NCBI RefSeq assembly: GCF_030219325.1
Contig: NZ_CP126625.1
Location: 3,336,857 to 3,400,856 of the forward strand
From: Geothrix sp.
Lineage (GTDB): Bacteria; Acidobacteriota; Holophagae; Holophagales; Holophagaceae
Length of the DNA stretch: 64,000 nt
Direction: 5' to 3'
The notes under the pieces were generated by a model. It was not told the origin of the DNA. It did not search any database and saw only the letters and a list, made by a program, of their open reading frames with translations. A program made the position numbers and the translations under genes. Below, piece by piece: positions 53,324-63,604 of this stretch (position 1 is the stretch's first letter; every line of letters begins with the position of its first letter).

Positions 53324-54427
53324 GTGGCCGCGCTCTGGGACGCCCCGGCGCCGGAAGCCGGACCCGGCCCGCGTCCCAACGCCGCGGGCCTCGACCGCGC
53401 CGAACTGGGCTCGCTGCTGGCGGGCCTGGGTGAACCCGCCTGGCGGGGGAAGCAGGTCTTCTCCGGCCTGCTGCGCCAGCGATGGACGCAGTGGGAGCAG
53501 TTCACGAACCTTTCGAAGGCCCTTCGCAGCCGGCTCGAAGCCGAGGTGGATCTGGCCTGGCCCCTCATCATCCAGAGCCAGAGCTCGCTGGACGGATCCA
53601 CCAAGCATGTGTTCGAGCTGGGGGACCGGAAGCAGGTGGAGGGCGTCCACATGCCCTACGAGGACCGGGTGACGCTCTGCCTCTCCAGCCAGGTGGGCTG
53701 CGCCATGGGATGCACCTTCTGCGCCACGGGCCAGATGGGCATCATCCGCAACCTCACGGCGGCCGAGATCGTGGGCCAGGTGGTGGCCATGCTGAACCAC
53801 CACGGGCACCCCGCGGACCGTCCGGTCAACCTGGTCTTCATGGGCATGGGCGAGCCACTGCACAACTTCGACCACCTCATGGCCGCCTTCGCCACGCTGA
53901 CCGATCCGGAGGGTCTTGCCATCCCGCCCCGCCGCATCACCGTGTCCACCTCGGGCCTGGTGAGCGGCATCGACCGGCTGGGCGCCTTCACCCGCCGCCC
54001 GCGCCTGGCCCTCAGCCTGAATGGCACCACCGACGCACACCGCTCGGCCATCATGCCGGTGAACCGTGTCTGGAATCTCGAGGCTCTGGCGGCGGCCCTG
54101 GGCCGTTTCCCCCTGCAGCCCGGCGAGCGCATCACCCTCGAGTACGTGCTGCTGAAGGGCCTGACCGACGGCCCCGAAGACGGCCGCCGCCTGGTCGCCT
54201 TCGCCCGCCGCTTCCCCGCCAAGGTGAACCTCATCCCCTTCAATCCCCATGAGGGCTCGGGCTTCGAGCCTCCGGACGAGACCCGCATCAGCGCCCTCTG
54301 CCGCCTGCTGTCCGAGGCGGATCTCCCGGTCAGCGTTCGCCGCAGCCGGGGCCAGGATGTGGCCGGGGCCTGCGGACAGCTGGTGCGCGAAGGACATTCG
54401 CGCAAACCCCTGAGGACTGAGGACTGA
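53324..54427 (+). CDS. rlmN: 23S rRNA A2503 / tRNA A37 methyltransferase
   Basis: A 367-residue radical-SAM enzyme with CAMGCTFCATG cluster motif, NLVFMGMGEPLHN and the C-terminal catalytic Cys in DVAGACGQL. GTG start. Its 3' end has three tandem copies of TGAGGAC, the last supplying the stop. Confidence 0.95.
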   Translation: MAALWDAPAPEAGPGPRPNAAGLDRAELGSLLAGLGEPAWRGKQVFSGLLRQRWTQWEQFTNLSKALRSRLEAEVDLAWPLIIQSQSSLDGSTKHVFELGDRKQVEGVHMPYEDRVTLCLSSQVGCAMGCTFCATGQMGIIRNLTAAEIVGQVVAMLNHHGHPADRPVNLVFMGMGEPLHNFDHLMAAFATLTDPEGLAIPPRRITVSTSGLVSGIDRLGAFTRRPRLALSLNGTTDAHRSAIMPVNRVWNLEALAAALGRFPLQPGERITLEYVLLKGLTDGPEDGRRLVAFARRFPAKVNLIPFNPHEGSGFEPPDETRISALCRLLSEADLPVSVRRSRGQDVAGACGQLVREGHSRKPLRTED

Positions 54428-54431
54428 GGAC
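54411..54431 (+). repeat. triple 7-base repeat at the rlmN end
   Basis: TGAGGAC three times in tandem (54411, 54418, 54425), followed by seven T. The stop codon TGA is at 54425 in the third copy; because the unit is 7 bases, each copy shifts frame. Confidence 0.85.
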
Positions 54432-54454
54432 TTTTTTTCCGTCATGCTGGACGG

Positions 54455-55057
54455 GTGCAACCCACGCCCAAGCCCTTCTTCGAGACCCTTCACGCCCTCC
54501 TCGACGCGGAAGGCGAGATCACGCTGGGAGAGCTTCTGGATGCCGCTGGCGAACAGACCTATGGATTCCTGGTGCTGCTGCTCTCGCTGCCGAACCTCAT
54601 CCCGGGGCTGAACATCGGCCTGGCACCGGTGGGCGGCATCGGGCTCATTGGCTTGGGCGCGCAGCTGTTCTGGGGCACGCACCATCCCTGGGTCCCCCGT
54701 CGCGTCCAGGCCCAGCCCATCCACAAGGGGCACATCAAGAACGCCCTCGCCAAGTTCGAGGCGCAGCTCAGCCGGTTCCGGTGGCGGGGTGCGCAGCAGC
54801 GGCCCCTGAGCCACCGCTGGATGGGCGCCTGCATCGCCTGGACGGGCTTCCTGCTGGCGCTCCCCGTTCCGCTTCCCTTCGGCAACCAGCTTCCGGCGGC
54901 CATCCTCTGCCTGCTGGGCGCGGCCCTGCTGGAGGAACGCCCCGCCTGGGCCTGGATTGGCGCCGCCGCGTCCCTGGGGAATACCCTCTATTTCGCCTCC
55001 AGCTTCGGCCTGATCGCACGAACCTGCGTGAAAGCCTTCCACGCGCTGGTGCATTGA
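54455..55057 (+). CDS. ExoD family membrane protein
   Basis: A 200-residue ExoD-type protein: EGEITLGELLDAAGEQTYGFLVLLLSLPNLIPG and GAQLFWGTHHPWVPRR. Family members affect exopolysaccharide or membrane function. GTG start. Overlaps trmD by TGATG. Confidence 0.88.
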   Translation: MQPTPKPFFETLHALLDAEGEITLGELLDAAGEQTYGFLVLLLSLPNLIPGLNIGLAPVGGIGLIGLGAQLFWGTHHPWVPRRVQAQPIHKGHIKNALAKFEAQLSRFRWRGAQQRPLSHRWMGACIAWTGFLLALPVPLPFGNQLPAAILCLLGAALLEERPAWAWIGAAASLGNTLYFASSFGLIARTCVKAFHALVH

Positions 55058-55848
55058 TGCGTTTCGATGCCCTGACCCTCTTCCCCGAATTCTTCGAGGT
55101 GGCCCGCCTCGGCATCACCGGACGCGCCTTCCGGGAGCGGGGGCACGGCCTGCACACCCACAGCTACCGCCCCTTCGCCGGCAATGCCTTTGGCCACGTG
55201 GACGACTCCCCCTTCGGCGGCGGCCCCGGCATGGTGCTGCGCCCCGAGGTGCTGCGTGACACCCTGGCTTCCGTGCCCCGGCAGGGCTCGAGCCGCGTCA
55301 TCCACTTCAGCCCCGCGGCCCCGCCGCTCACCCATGCCGGGGTGCTGGAGCTGGCCCGGCTGGATCAGCTGATCCTGGTCTGCACCCGCTACGAGGGGCT
55401 GGATCAGCGGGCCGTCGAGCGCTGCATCGACGAGGAGTTCAGCATCGGCGAGGCCGTCCTCAGCGGCGGCGAGCTGCCGGCCCTCTTCCTCATCGATGCC
55501 GTCTGCCGCTGGCTGCCCGGGGTGTTGGGGAACGAGGCTTCCGCGGAGCAGGACAGCTTCGCCACGGGCCTGCTGGACCACCCCCACTACACCCGCCCCG
55601 CGGCCTTCGAAGGCCTGGAGGTGCCCGGCGTCCTCCAGGGCGGCGATCACGGGGCCATCCGCCTCTGGCGCCTCCGGGAGGCCATGGCCCGCACCCGGCG
55701 GCTTCGGCCCGACCTCTGGGCCACCTTCCTCCAGGAGCGCCTGCCCGGCCTGGACCGCCCCGCCCAATGGTGCGCCTGGCAGGTGGAGCATCCCGCGGAC
55801 TGGGACCGGCCGAAGCCCAAGGGGTGGAAGGGGTGGAGGCGCGAATGA
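55057..55848 (+). CDS. trmD: tRNA (guanine37-N1)-methyltransferase
   Basis: A 263-residue trefoil-knot enzyme: MRFDALTLFPEFFEVARLGITGRA, SPFGGGPGMVLRPE, CTRYEGLDQRAVERCIDEEFSIG and DHPHYTRP. ATG overlaps the exoD stop. rpsP and rimM, the usual upstream partners, are not here; rplS follows after 107 bases. Confidence 0.96.
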   Translation: MRFDALTLFPEFFEVARLGITGRAFRERGHGLHTHSYRPFAGNAFGHVDDSPFGGGPGMVLRPEVLRDTLASVPRQGSSRVIHFSPAAPPLTHAGVLELARLDQLILVCTRYEGLDQRAVERCIDEEFSIGEAVLSGGELPALFLIDAVCRWLPGVLGNEASAEQDSFATGLLDHPHYTRPAAFEGLEVPGVLQGGDHGAIRLWRLREAMARTRRLRPDLWATFLQERLPGLDRPAQWCAWQVEHPADWDRPKPKGWKGWRRE

Positions 55849-55955
55849 GCGCTTCCCTTCCGGCCGGTTTCCGCTAGACTGGTGGACTCCCCGTCTGGGG
55901 ACTTTCGAGCCATGTCCGCCGAACTCGGTGTGGGACCGCTGGCCCAGGAGCCCAC

Positions 55956-56315
55956 ATGAGCCACATCATCGATCAGCTCGAAGCCAGCCTGCTTCGCCAC
56001 GACCTCCCGCGCATCCAGCCCGGCGACACCGTCAAGGTGCACGTCAAGGTGAAGGAAGGCGAAAAGGAGCGCATCCAGCTCTTCCAGGGCATCGTCATCG
56101 GCATCAAGGGCGGCGGCATGCGCACCTCCTTCACCGTCCGCAAGGTCGCGAGCGGCGTGGGCGTCGAGCGCATCTTCCCCCTCAACAGCCCCACCATCGA
56201 CAAGCTGGAAGTCATCCGCCATGGCAAGGTCCGCCGCGCCAAGCTCTACTTCCTGCGCGAGAAGCTCGGCAAGGCCGGCCGCCTCAAGGAGCGCCGCACG
56301 GACGGCGGCGAGTAG
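55956..56315 (+). CDS. rplS: 50S ribosomal protein L19
   Basis: A 119-residue protein: [31 protein letters not shown] and [16 protein letters not shown]-type block are intact. CAGGAG precedes the ATG. Confidence 0.97.
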   Translation: MSHIIDQLEASLLRHDLPRIQPGDTVKVHVKVKEGEKERIQLFQGIVIGIKGGGMRTSFTVRKVASGVGVERIFPLNSPTIDKLEVIRHGKVRRAKLYFLREKLGKAGRLKERRTDGGE

Positions 56316-56332
56316 GCTCCACCTTCCCTTCG

Positions 56333-56361
56333 AAAAGGCGCCCAGACGGGCGCCTTTTTTT
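56333..56361 (+). terminator. strong terminator after rplS
   Basis: AAAAGGCGCCC / GGGCGCCTTTTTT hairpin with poly-T. Confidence 0.9.
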
Positions 56362-56520
56362 ATCGATAATCTCTCGACCACAATGACTAACTCAATTTAG
56401 TTCTTTATTTCTACCCATGTTTTCTTTCATCAAACCTGGCCGGCCACTCGCATTCCATGGGAAAATGGACCCGGGTCCCAAGGCGGTTCCAGTCGAGTCC
56501 GCCACCTCCCGGGAGGAATC
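56362..56520 (+). promoter_or_regulatory. AT-rich upstream region of the barrel gene
   Basis: This 160-base gap has an AT-rich part (56360-56440) with an ACTAA / TTAGT palindrome near 56385 and no gene. GGGAGG before the ATG at 56521 is the ribosome site. Promoter boxes are not clear. Confidence 0.4.
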
Positions 56521-57054
56521 ATGAAAACCTCGTCGCTTCCCATCCTGGCCATCCTGGTCGCGGCTACCGGGTCTCTCCTGGCCGAAGCACCCAGGTATGG
56601 CGTGCAGGGCCTGGTGAACGTCCCCCTGGGCGACCTGAAAACCTATGTGGACAGCAAGCCGGGACCCGGGATCGGGGTCCATGGGACCTTCGACTTGGGC
56701 GATGGCCACATGGTGCGCCCGCGCCTCGACTACAGCGTCTACCCGGAGGCTTCGTTCGCGACAGTGAAGCAGACGGCTTCCTACCTCAGTCTGGGCGGCG
56801 ACTACCTCTACTTCGTCGCGGGAAAACCCGAAGGGCTGTATCTCACCGCCGGCCTGTCGGCCATCCGCTGGTCCTTCGAGCACAAGGACCCCACCTCCAA
56901 GGTGAGCAGCGACACCACCAAGGCTGGCCTGGCCTTCGGCGTGGGCTACCAGTGGAACGCCACCGTGGGCACCGAGGCCCGGTGGCTGCACTCGCAGGTG
57001 GCCAGCGGTTTCACGGCCGATGCCCTGCAGGCGGGGATCACGGTCCGCTTCTGA
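56521..57054 (+). CDS. small outer-membrane beta-barrel protein
   Basis: A 177-residue protein with signal peptide (about 1-21) and an alternating strand pattern; it ends in a C-terminal aromatic residue (GITVRF), the signal for BAM insertion. Eight strands are likely (OmpW/OmpA-like). Function unknown. Confidence 0.82.
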   Translation: MKTSSLPILAILVAATGSLLAEAPRYGVQGLVNVPLGDLKTYVDSKPGPGIGVHGTFDLGDGHMVRPRLDYSVYPEASFATVKQTASYLSLGGDYLYFVAGKPEGLYLTAGLSAIRWSFEHKDPTSKVSSDTTKAGLAFGVGYQWNATVGTEARWLHSQVASGFTADALQAGITVRF

Positions 57055-57110
57055 GCCCCCGCCAGCCTGCACCTTGAGACTCGCCCGGGGGCATGGCACA
57101 TGGAATCCGA

Positions 57111-57809
57111 TCAGGGCTTGGCGAGCCCCGGCCATTCGGCCGCCCGGGCCGCCTCAACCAGGGTCCGGTTCTGCGGATCGGCCAGCCAGGCAGCCCCGAG
57201 CTTCTCGGCCAGTCGCTGCCCGGCTTCGATGTCGGAGGGATAGTGGACCCCGCCGATCACTCGATCGACACCCACCAGACGGCCCTGGGCCAGCAGGGCC
57301 TCCCGCCACTCCGGGACCAGGTCGGCCAGCACCATGGCGTAGGCCAGGCCACGGGTCGCGTGGCCACTGGGATAGGAGGGACTGGTCTCCAGTTCGATGG
57401 CGGGGCGGACCCGGGGATCCGCCTGGTAGGGACGGGGCCTCATGAAGTGCTTCTTGAGGCCATCGGTGACGACCTTGATGTCCTTCCCCACCTTGTCGAT
57501 GAGTGCGGCCGTCTTCGGGTACCGGGCCTCCTCCAGGGGGACTCCGATCGCCTGCGCATAGGCCCCCAGTCCGAGTTTCACTTCCGAGAGGGCACGCTGC
57601 ACCTCCGGTGCCGTCCGGGTTCTCTGATGCCACAACACGATGGCGAGATCGGCCTTGCCTCCGTCCGAATCCACGGCTGGAGGGGCTCCGAGGAAGGTGG
57701 CCCACGCCTTGGCCTGATCGGCCTGAGCCGGGGCCTGCGCCCACAGGGACGGAGCACCGGGCAGCAACAAGGCCAGGGCCAGGACCGGGATCGTGAAGGA
57801 CCTGCGCAT
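57111..57809 (-). CDS. class A acid phosphatase (PAP2 family)
   Basis: A 232-residue periplasmic phosphatase with signal peptide. PAP2 motifs: KKHFMRPRP, PSYPSGHAT and DRVIGGVHYPSD (Asp replaces Ser in SRxxxxxHxxxD). It probably hydrolyses phosphomonoesters. Confidence 0.9.
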   Translation of the reverse strand: MRRSFTIPVLALALLLPGAPSLWAQAPAQADQAKAWATFLGAPPAVDSDGGKADLAIVLWHQRTRTAPEVQRALSEVKLGLGAYAQAIGVPLEEARYPKTAALIDKVGKDIKVVTDGLKKHFMRPRPYQADPRVRPAIELETSPSYPSGHATRGLAYAMVLADLVPEWREALLAQGRLVGVDRVIGGVHYPSDIEAGQRLAEKLGAAWLADPQNRTLVEAARAAEWPGLAKP

Positions 57810-57863
57810 GGAACCTCCGGAAAACGATCAGTATGGGGAGCCCCTGTGACGGCCCCGTGAAGC

Positions 57864-59333
57864 TTAGAATCCGTACTCCTTCCAGCGCCGGCCCACCCGA
57901 TCCAGGAGCTCGTCGGGGAACACCAGATCGCGGGGCCATTCCCTGGCATAGCCATCCCAGGGGCGGTTCTTGCGCGTGGCATCAATGCCCACCTTGCTGC
58001 CGAAGGCGAAGCGGTCGGCGGCGTGGTCCAGCACGTCCAGCGGGCCTTCCGTGAACAGCATGTCGCGCCTGGGATCCACGTTGCTGGTGAGGCGGAAGAG
58101 GACTTCATTCATGTCGTGCGGATCGATGTCCTCATCCACCACCACGATGCCCTTGGTGAACATGATCTGGCCCGTGCCCCAGATGGCGTTCATCACCTTC
58201 TGTGCATGACCCGGGTATTCCTTCTTCATGGAGAGGATCACAAGGTTGTGGAAGGCGCCGGCCGCGGGCAGGTGCATGTCGCGGATCTCGGGCAGCACCA
58301 TGCGGAGGAGCGGCAGGAAGATGCGCTCGGTGGCCAGGCCCAGATAGGCGTCCTCCTGGGGCGGACGGCCCACGATGGTGGCGGGAAAGACTGGGTTCTT
58401 CCGCATGGTGATGGCTTCCACGTGCAGCACGGGGTAGTCGTCGGCCAGGGAGTAGTAGCCCGTGTGGTCGCCGAAGGGGCCCTCGCGGCGCAGCTCGCCG
58501 GGGTTCACGTAGCCTTCGACGACGAGCTCCGAATCGGCCGGGACCTCTAGGTCGTTCGTCACGCAGGACACCATCTCAATGCCCTCGCCCCTCAGGAAGC
58601 CCGCGAACATCACCTCGCTGAGGAAGGGCGGCAGGGGTGCCGTGGCCGCGTAGGTCAGCGCCGGATCGCCGCCAAAGCTCACGGCCACGGGCATGCGCTC
58701 GTCCTTGCCGTAGCCATGGCGGTTGCGGGCGCCGTCGTGGTGCAGTTGGGTGTGGAAGCCCAGGGTGCGGTCGTCGTAGACCTGCAGGCGGTATAGGCCC
58801 ACGTTGCGGTGCCCGGTTTGCTTATTGCGGGTGTGGCTCATGCCCAGGGTGATGAAGGGGCCGCCGTCCTCGGGCCAGGTGGTGAGCACCGGCAGGTCGC
58901 TGAGCTTCACCTGGTCGCCCTTGAGCACGATCTCCTGACAGATGCCCCTGCGCACGCTCTTGGGCATCCAGTTGCTCACTTCGGCCAGCACCGGCAGCTT
59001 GGCCAGCTTCTCGAAGAAGCCCGTGCCGGGCTTGGGCATGGCCTCCTGGACCAGCTTCTCGATGCGGTCCGCGATGGCATCCAGGCCGCGGGGCTCCTGG
59101 TCCACACCCAGGGCCACCTCCATGCGCTTGAGGCTGCCGAAGGCGTTCATGGCCACGGGCATGGCCTTGCCGGTAGGCTTTTCGAAGAGCAGGGCCTTGC
59201 CACCTCCGGGCTCCTTGGAGACCCGGTCGGCCACCGCCCCCATTTCCAGATAGGGATCCACCTCGGGGGCCACCCGGGCCAGCTCGCCAGCGGCCTCGAG
59301 CTGCTTCAGGAAGGTCTGGAAGTCGCGGCCCAT
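57864..59333 (-). CDS. ubiD: UbiD family decarboxylase
   Basis: A 489-residue prenyl-FMN-dependent decarboxylase; FVGxxP-like and EGPFGDHTGYYS motif, and GRPPQEDAYLGLATERI are visible. It acts in quinone synthesis (ubiquinone or menaquinone) or on aromatic acids. No ubiX is in the window. Confidence 0.9.
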   Translation of the reverse strand: MGRDFQTFLKQLEAAGELARVAPEVDPYLEMGAVADRVSKEPGGGKALLFEKPTGKAMPVAMNAFGSLKRMEVALGVDQEPRGLDAIADRIEKLVQEAMPKPGTGFFEKLAKLPVLAEVSNWMPKSVRRGICQEIVLKGDQVKLSDLPVLTTWPEDGGPFITLGMSHTRNKQTGHRNVGLYRLQVYDDRTLGFHTQLHHDGARNRHGYGKDERMPVAVSFGGDPALTYAATAPLPPFLSEVMFAGFLRGEGIEMVSCVTNDLEVPADSELVVEGYVNPGELRREGPFGDHTGYYSLADDYPVLHVEAITMRKNPVFPATIVGRPPQEDAYLGLATERIFLPLLRMVLPEIRDMHLPAAGAFHNLVILSMKKEYPGHAQKVMNAIWGTGQIMFTKGIVVVDEDIDPHDMNEVLFRLTSNVDPRRDMLFTEGPLDVLDHAADRFAFGSKVGIDATRKNRPWDGYAREWPRDLVFPDELLDRVGRRWKEYGF

Positions 59334-59409
59334 GGGAGTCTCCGGATCCCGATCATCCCATCAGGGGGGACTCCCTGGAACCCAATGCCCCCAGGTTCAT
59401 GAATTTCCC

Positions 59410-59438
59410 TTGAGAGAACAGGCCTTTCCCCGCATACT
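59410..59438 (+). promoter_or_regulatory. promoter of the rplU-rpmA-obgE operon
   Basis: TTGAGA (59410-59415) and CATACT (59433-59438) with a 17-base spacer, about 80 bases before the rplU ATG. Confidence 0.6.
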
Positions 59439-59517
59439 GATGGGCCTTGCCCTGGCCATGGGCTCCCAAGCGCGTCCGATGGACTGCCGCCCATGTGCCC
59501 CAACCAAAGAGGTTTTC

Positions 59518-59829
59518 ATGTTCGCAATCATCAAGACCGGCGGGAAGCAGTACCGCGTCTCCGAAGGCGACGTCATCCGCGTCGAGACGCTGGAGCAGGA
59601 TCCCAAGCAGGCCGTCACCTTCGATCAGGTGCTCCTCATCGACAACGACGGCGACCTGAAGGTGGGCAAGCCCACCCTGGCCGGCGCCACCGTCGAGGCC
59701 GTCGTCGTCACCCATGACCGCGCCAAGAAGGTGATCATCTTCAAGAAGAAGCGCACCACCACCTACCAGCGCACCCAGGGCCATCGCCAGAACTACACGG
59801 AAGTGCGGATCAAGAGCATCAAGGCCTAG
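59518..59829 (+). CDS. rplU: 50S ribosomal protein L21
   Basis: A 103-residue protein: MFAIIKTGGKQYRVSEGDVI and KKRTTTYQRTQGHRQNYTEV. AAAGAGG precedes the ATG. First gene of a large operon. Confidence 0.97.
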   Translation: MFAIIKTGGKQYRVSEGDVIRVETLEQDPKQAVTFDQVLLIDNDGDLKVGKPTLAGATVEAVVVTHDRAKKVIIFKKKRTTTYQRTQGHRQNYTEVRIKSIKA

Positions 59830-59834
59830 TCCGG

Positions 59835-59859
59835 CTGTTTTCGCCGCAGGCGAAAACAG
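59835..59859 (+). promoter_or_regulatory. hairpin between rplU and rpmA
   Basis: A perfect 11-base stem CTGTTTTCGCC / GGCGAAAACAG with GCA loop. It may attenuate or stabilise the mRNA before rpmA. Confidence 0.55.
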
Positions 59860-59911
59860 GTAGAGAACAGCCTTCCAATTCACACGACATCCAAACTGAA
59901 GAGGTAATTCC

Positions 59912-60172
59912 ATGGCTCACAAAAAAGGCGTAGGTTCCAGCCGCAACGGTCGCGATTCCCACTCCCAGCGCCTCGGCGTCAAGGAGTTCGGCGGTGAGCA
60001 GGTCACCGGCGGCTCCATCCTCGTCCGCCAGCGCGGCACCAAGTTCAAGGCCGGCATCAACGTCGGCATGGGCAAGGACCACACCCTGTTCGCCCTCATC
60101 GACGGCAAGGTGCGCTTCCAGGACAAGGGCCAGAGCGGCCGCTTCATCCACATCGATCCCATCGAGGGTTGA
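59912..60172 (+). CDS. rpmA: 50S ribosomal protein L27
   Basis: An 86-residue protein starting [20 protein letters not shown], without the Firmicutes-type N-terminal extension. Ends at a two-hairpin element. Confidence 0.97.
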   Translation: MAHKKGVGSSRNGRDSHSQRLGVKEFGGEQVTGGSILVRQRGTKFKAGINVGMGKDHTLFALIDGKVRFQDKGQSGRFIHIDPIEG

Positions 60173-60248
60173 TGTTGTCCGGGGGTCCCGCGCTGCGCGC
60201 ACACCCCCGGAGCCCCCACGCACAGGCCGGGCGGAGCCCGGCCTGTGC
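60166..60248 (+). ncRNA. two-hairpin structured element after rpmA
   Basis: Homologous in layout to the element after bamD: GTTGATG over the stop, hairpin 1 (GGGGGT-CCCGCGC-TGCGCGC-ACACCCCC), shared CCCCCGGxGCCCCC, and hairpin 2 (GCACAGGCCGGGC / GCCCGGCCTGTGC). Stem bases differ from the bamD copy but pairing is kept. Confidence 0.6.
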
Positions 60249-60273
60249 TCATTCCACACCCACCAGGAAGTGA

Positions 60274-61331
<1,058 letters not shown>

Positions 61332-61332
<1 letters not shown>

Positions 61333-61946
61333 TGCGCATCGGCCTCCTCGGGGGAGCGTTCAATCCCCCTCATGAAGGCCATCTGAAGCTGGCGCGCCTG
61401 GCTCTGGAGCACCTTGACCTGGATGAACTGCGCTTCGTCCCCACCGCCCTCAGCCCCCACAAGCCCGATCCCGGAGGACCCGGCGCCGAAGCGCGCCTGC
61501 GCCTGCTCGAAGAGGCCCTGGCGGGGTTCGACCCCCGGTGCCGGGTGGAACCGCTGGAGCTCCAGCGCGGCGGCACCAGCTACACCGTGGACACCCTGGA
61601 GACCCTCGCCGAGCGGGAGCCGGATCGGTCCTGGATCCTCCTCATGGGCAGCGACCAGCTGCCTGGCCTGCCCACCTGGCGCCGGCCGGAGCGCATCTTC
61701 GAGCTGGCCTCGGCCGCCGTGGCCCTGCGCCCCGGCGCCCCCTTCCTGCTGCCTGAGGTGCCAGGGCTCCACACCTCCACCACCTGGAGTGGGCGGCCCG
61801 GCGAGCTGGTGGCCCTGCCCGCCACTGACCTGGACCTGGCCTCCTCGAAGCTCCGGACGCGGCTGCAAGCCTTGCCGGACGAGGATCCCGGGGGGCTCCC
61901 CCCCCAAGTTCTGGGTACCATCCGAACCGAAAACCTGTATCGTTAG
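61332..61946 (+). CDS. nadD: nicotinate-nucleotide adenylyltransferase
   Basis: A 204-residue enzyme of NAD synthesis: [22 protein letters not shown] with the HxGH motif, and SSKLRTRL near the end. GTG start overlaps the obgE stop. Confidence 0.94.
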
Positions 61947-61963
61947 CCTGCTCTGGAGCCCGC

Positions 61964-62338
61964 ATGACCCTTGATTCCCGGCTCGCGACCGTCGTCGACG
62001 CCGCCCGGTCCAAGAAAGCCTTCCGCATCCGCCTCGTGGACGTGAGCCAGATCGCCAGCTTCACCGACACCATGGCCTTCATGAGCGGCGGCAGCGATCG
62101 TCAGAACCGCGCCATCGCGGAAGCCATCGAGGATGCCCTGAAACTGGCCGACGAGCGTCCCATCTCCCGCGAGGGCGAGGCCAACGGCAACTGGGTCCTG
62201 CTCGACTACGGCAACCTCGTGGTCCACGTCATGGACGAGGAGACCCGCCGCCACTACAACCTCGAAGGCCTGTGGAGCACCGGCCTCGAGCTCGAACTGC
62301 CCGCCGAAACCCATCCCGATTCCGAAGTCCGCTCCTAG
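61964..62338 (+). CDS. rsfS: ribosome silencing factor
   Basis: A 124-residue RsfS/YbeB protein: LVDVSQIASFTDTMAFMSGGSDRQNRAIAEAI and GNWVLLDYGNLVVHVMDEETRRHYNLEGLW. It blocks subunit joining in starvation by binding L14. CTGGAG before ATG. Confidence 0.95.
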   Translation: MTLDSRLATVVDAARSKKAFRIRLVDVSQIASFTDTMAFMSGGSDRQNRAIAEAIEDALKLADERPISREGEANGNWVLLDYGNLVVHVMDEETRRHYNLEGLWSTGLELELPAETHPDSEVRS

Positions 62339-62350
62339 GAGACGACCTCC

Positions 62351-63604
62351 ATGCCCGCCGCCCCGATCAATCCCTACGAAGCGATGCAAGCCCGGCTGCG
62401 GGTGGCCGCCCAGCTCTACGGGCTGGATGACGCCCTCTTCAAGGTGTTCATGGCCCCCAACCGGTCCATGATCGTGAGCCTGCCCGTGCTCATGGACAAT
62501 GGCCACTGGGAGGTCTTCACGGGCTACCGCGTCCAGCACAACGTGGCCCGCGGCCCCGCCAAGGGCGGCATCCGCTACGACCTGAACGTCAGCCTGGAGG
62601 AGATCAAGGCCCTGGCCGCCTGGATGACCTGGAAGTGCGCCGTGGTGGACGTGCCCTTCGGCGGCGGCAAGGGCGGCATCGTGTGCGATCCCAACCGCCT
62701 CAGCGTGGGCGAGAAAGAGCGGCTCACCCGCCGCTACATCGCCGAGATCATGGACATCATCGGCCCTGACCGCGACGTGCCCGCCCCGGACATGGGCACG
62801 GACGCCCAGACCATGGCCTGGGTGCTCGATACCTACAACATGCACGTCCGGCGGACGGAGAACGCCGTCGTGACCGGCAAGCCCCTGGGTCTGGGGGGGA
62901 GCCTGGGACGCAACGAGGCCACCGGCCGCGGCGTGCTCATCACCGCCCGCGAGGCCATGCAGCGCCTGGGCAAGCCCCTGGCCGGCGCCACCGTGGCCGT
63001 GCAGGGCTTCGGCAACGTGGGCAGCCAGGCCGCGCGCCTGCTGCACGAGGCCGGCGCCCGCATCGTGGCCGTCAGCGACCTCAAGGGTGCCATCAAGAAC
63101 GACCGCGGCCTCGACATCCACGCGCTGCTGAAGCACGTGGCCGAAGCGAAGACCGTCACCGGCTTCAAGGGTTCGGAGCCCATGGAGGCCGCCTCGCTCC
63201 TGACCCACGCCGTGGACATCCTGGTGCCGGCCGCCTCCGAGAACCAGATCACCGAGGAGAACGCGGCCCACGTGCGGGCCAAGGTCATCGTGGAAGGTGC
63301 CAACGGGCCGACCACCCCCGAGGCCGATCCCATCCTGCTCGAGCATGGGGTCCTCGTGGTGCCGGACATCCTGGCGAACGTCGGGGGCGTCACCGTCAGC
63401 TACTTCGAGTGGGTGCAGAACCGCCAGGGCTTCTACTGGCGCGAGCGCGAGGTCAACGAGCGGCTCGTGGACTACATGACCCACGCCTTCCAGGCCACCT
63501 TCGCCACCACGGACAAGTACAAGACCAACCCCCGCATCGGCGCCTACATCCTGGCCCTCGACCGCGTCGCCCAGGCCATGAAGTACCGCGGATTCTACGC
63601 GTGA
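62351..63604 (+). CDS. gdhA: Glu/Leu/Phe/Val dehydrogenase
   Basis: A 417-residue dehydrogenase: GPAKGGIRY, KCAVVDVPFGGGKGGI with catalytic Lys, GFGNVGSQAARLL Rossmann loop and PDILANVGGVTVSYFEWVQN. It interconverts glutamate and 2-oxoglutarate. Starts 12 bases after rsfS and overlaps the last gene. Confidence 0.94.
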   Translation: MPAAPINPYEAMQARLRVAAQLYGLDDALFKVFMAPNRSMIVSLPVLMDNGHWEVFTGYRVQHNVARGPAKGGIRYDLNVSLEEIKALAAWMTWKCAVVDVPFGGGKGGIVCDPNRLSVGEKERLTRRYIAEIMDIIGPDRDVPAPDMGTDAQTMAWVLDTYNMHVRRTENAVVTGKPLGLGGSLGRNEATGRGVLITAREAMQRLGKPLAGATVAVQGFGNVGSQAARLLHEAGARIVAVSDLKGAIKNDRGLDIHALLKHVAEAKTVTGFKGSEPMEAASLLTHAVDILVPAASENQITEENAAHVRAKVIVEGANGPTTPEADPILLEHGVLVVPDILANVGGVTVSYFEWVQNRQGFYWREREVNERLVDYMTHAFQATFATTDKYKTNPRIGAYILALDRVAQAMKYRGFYA

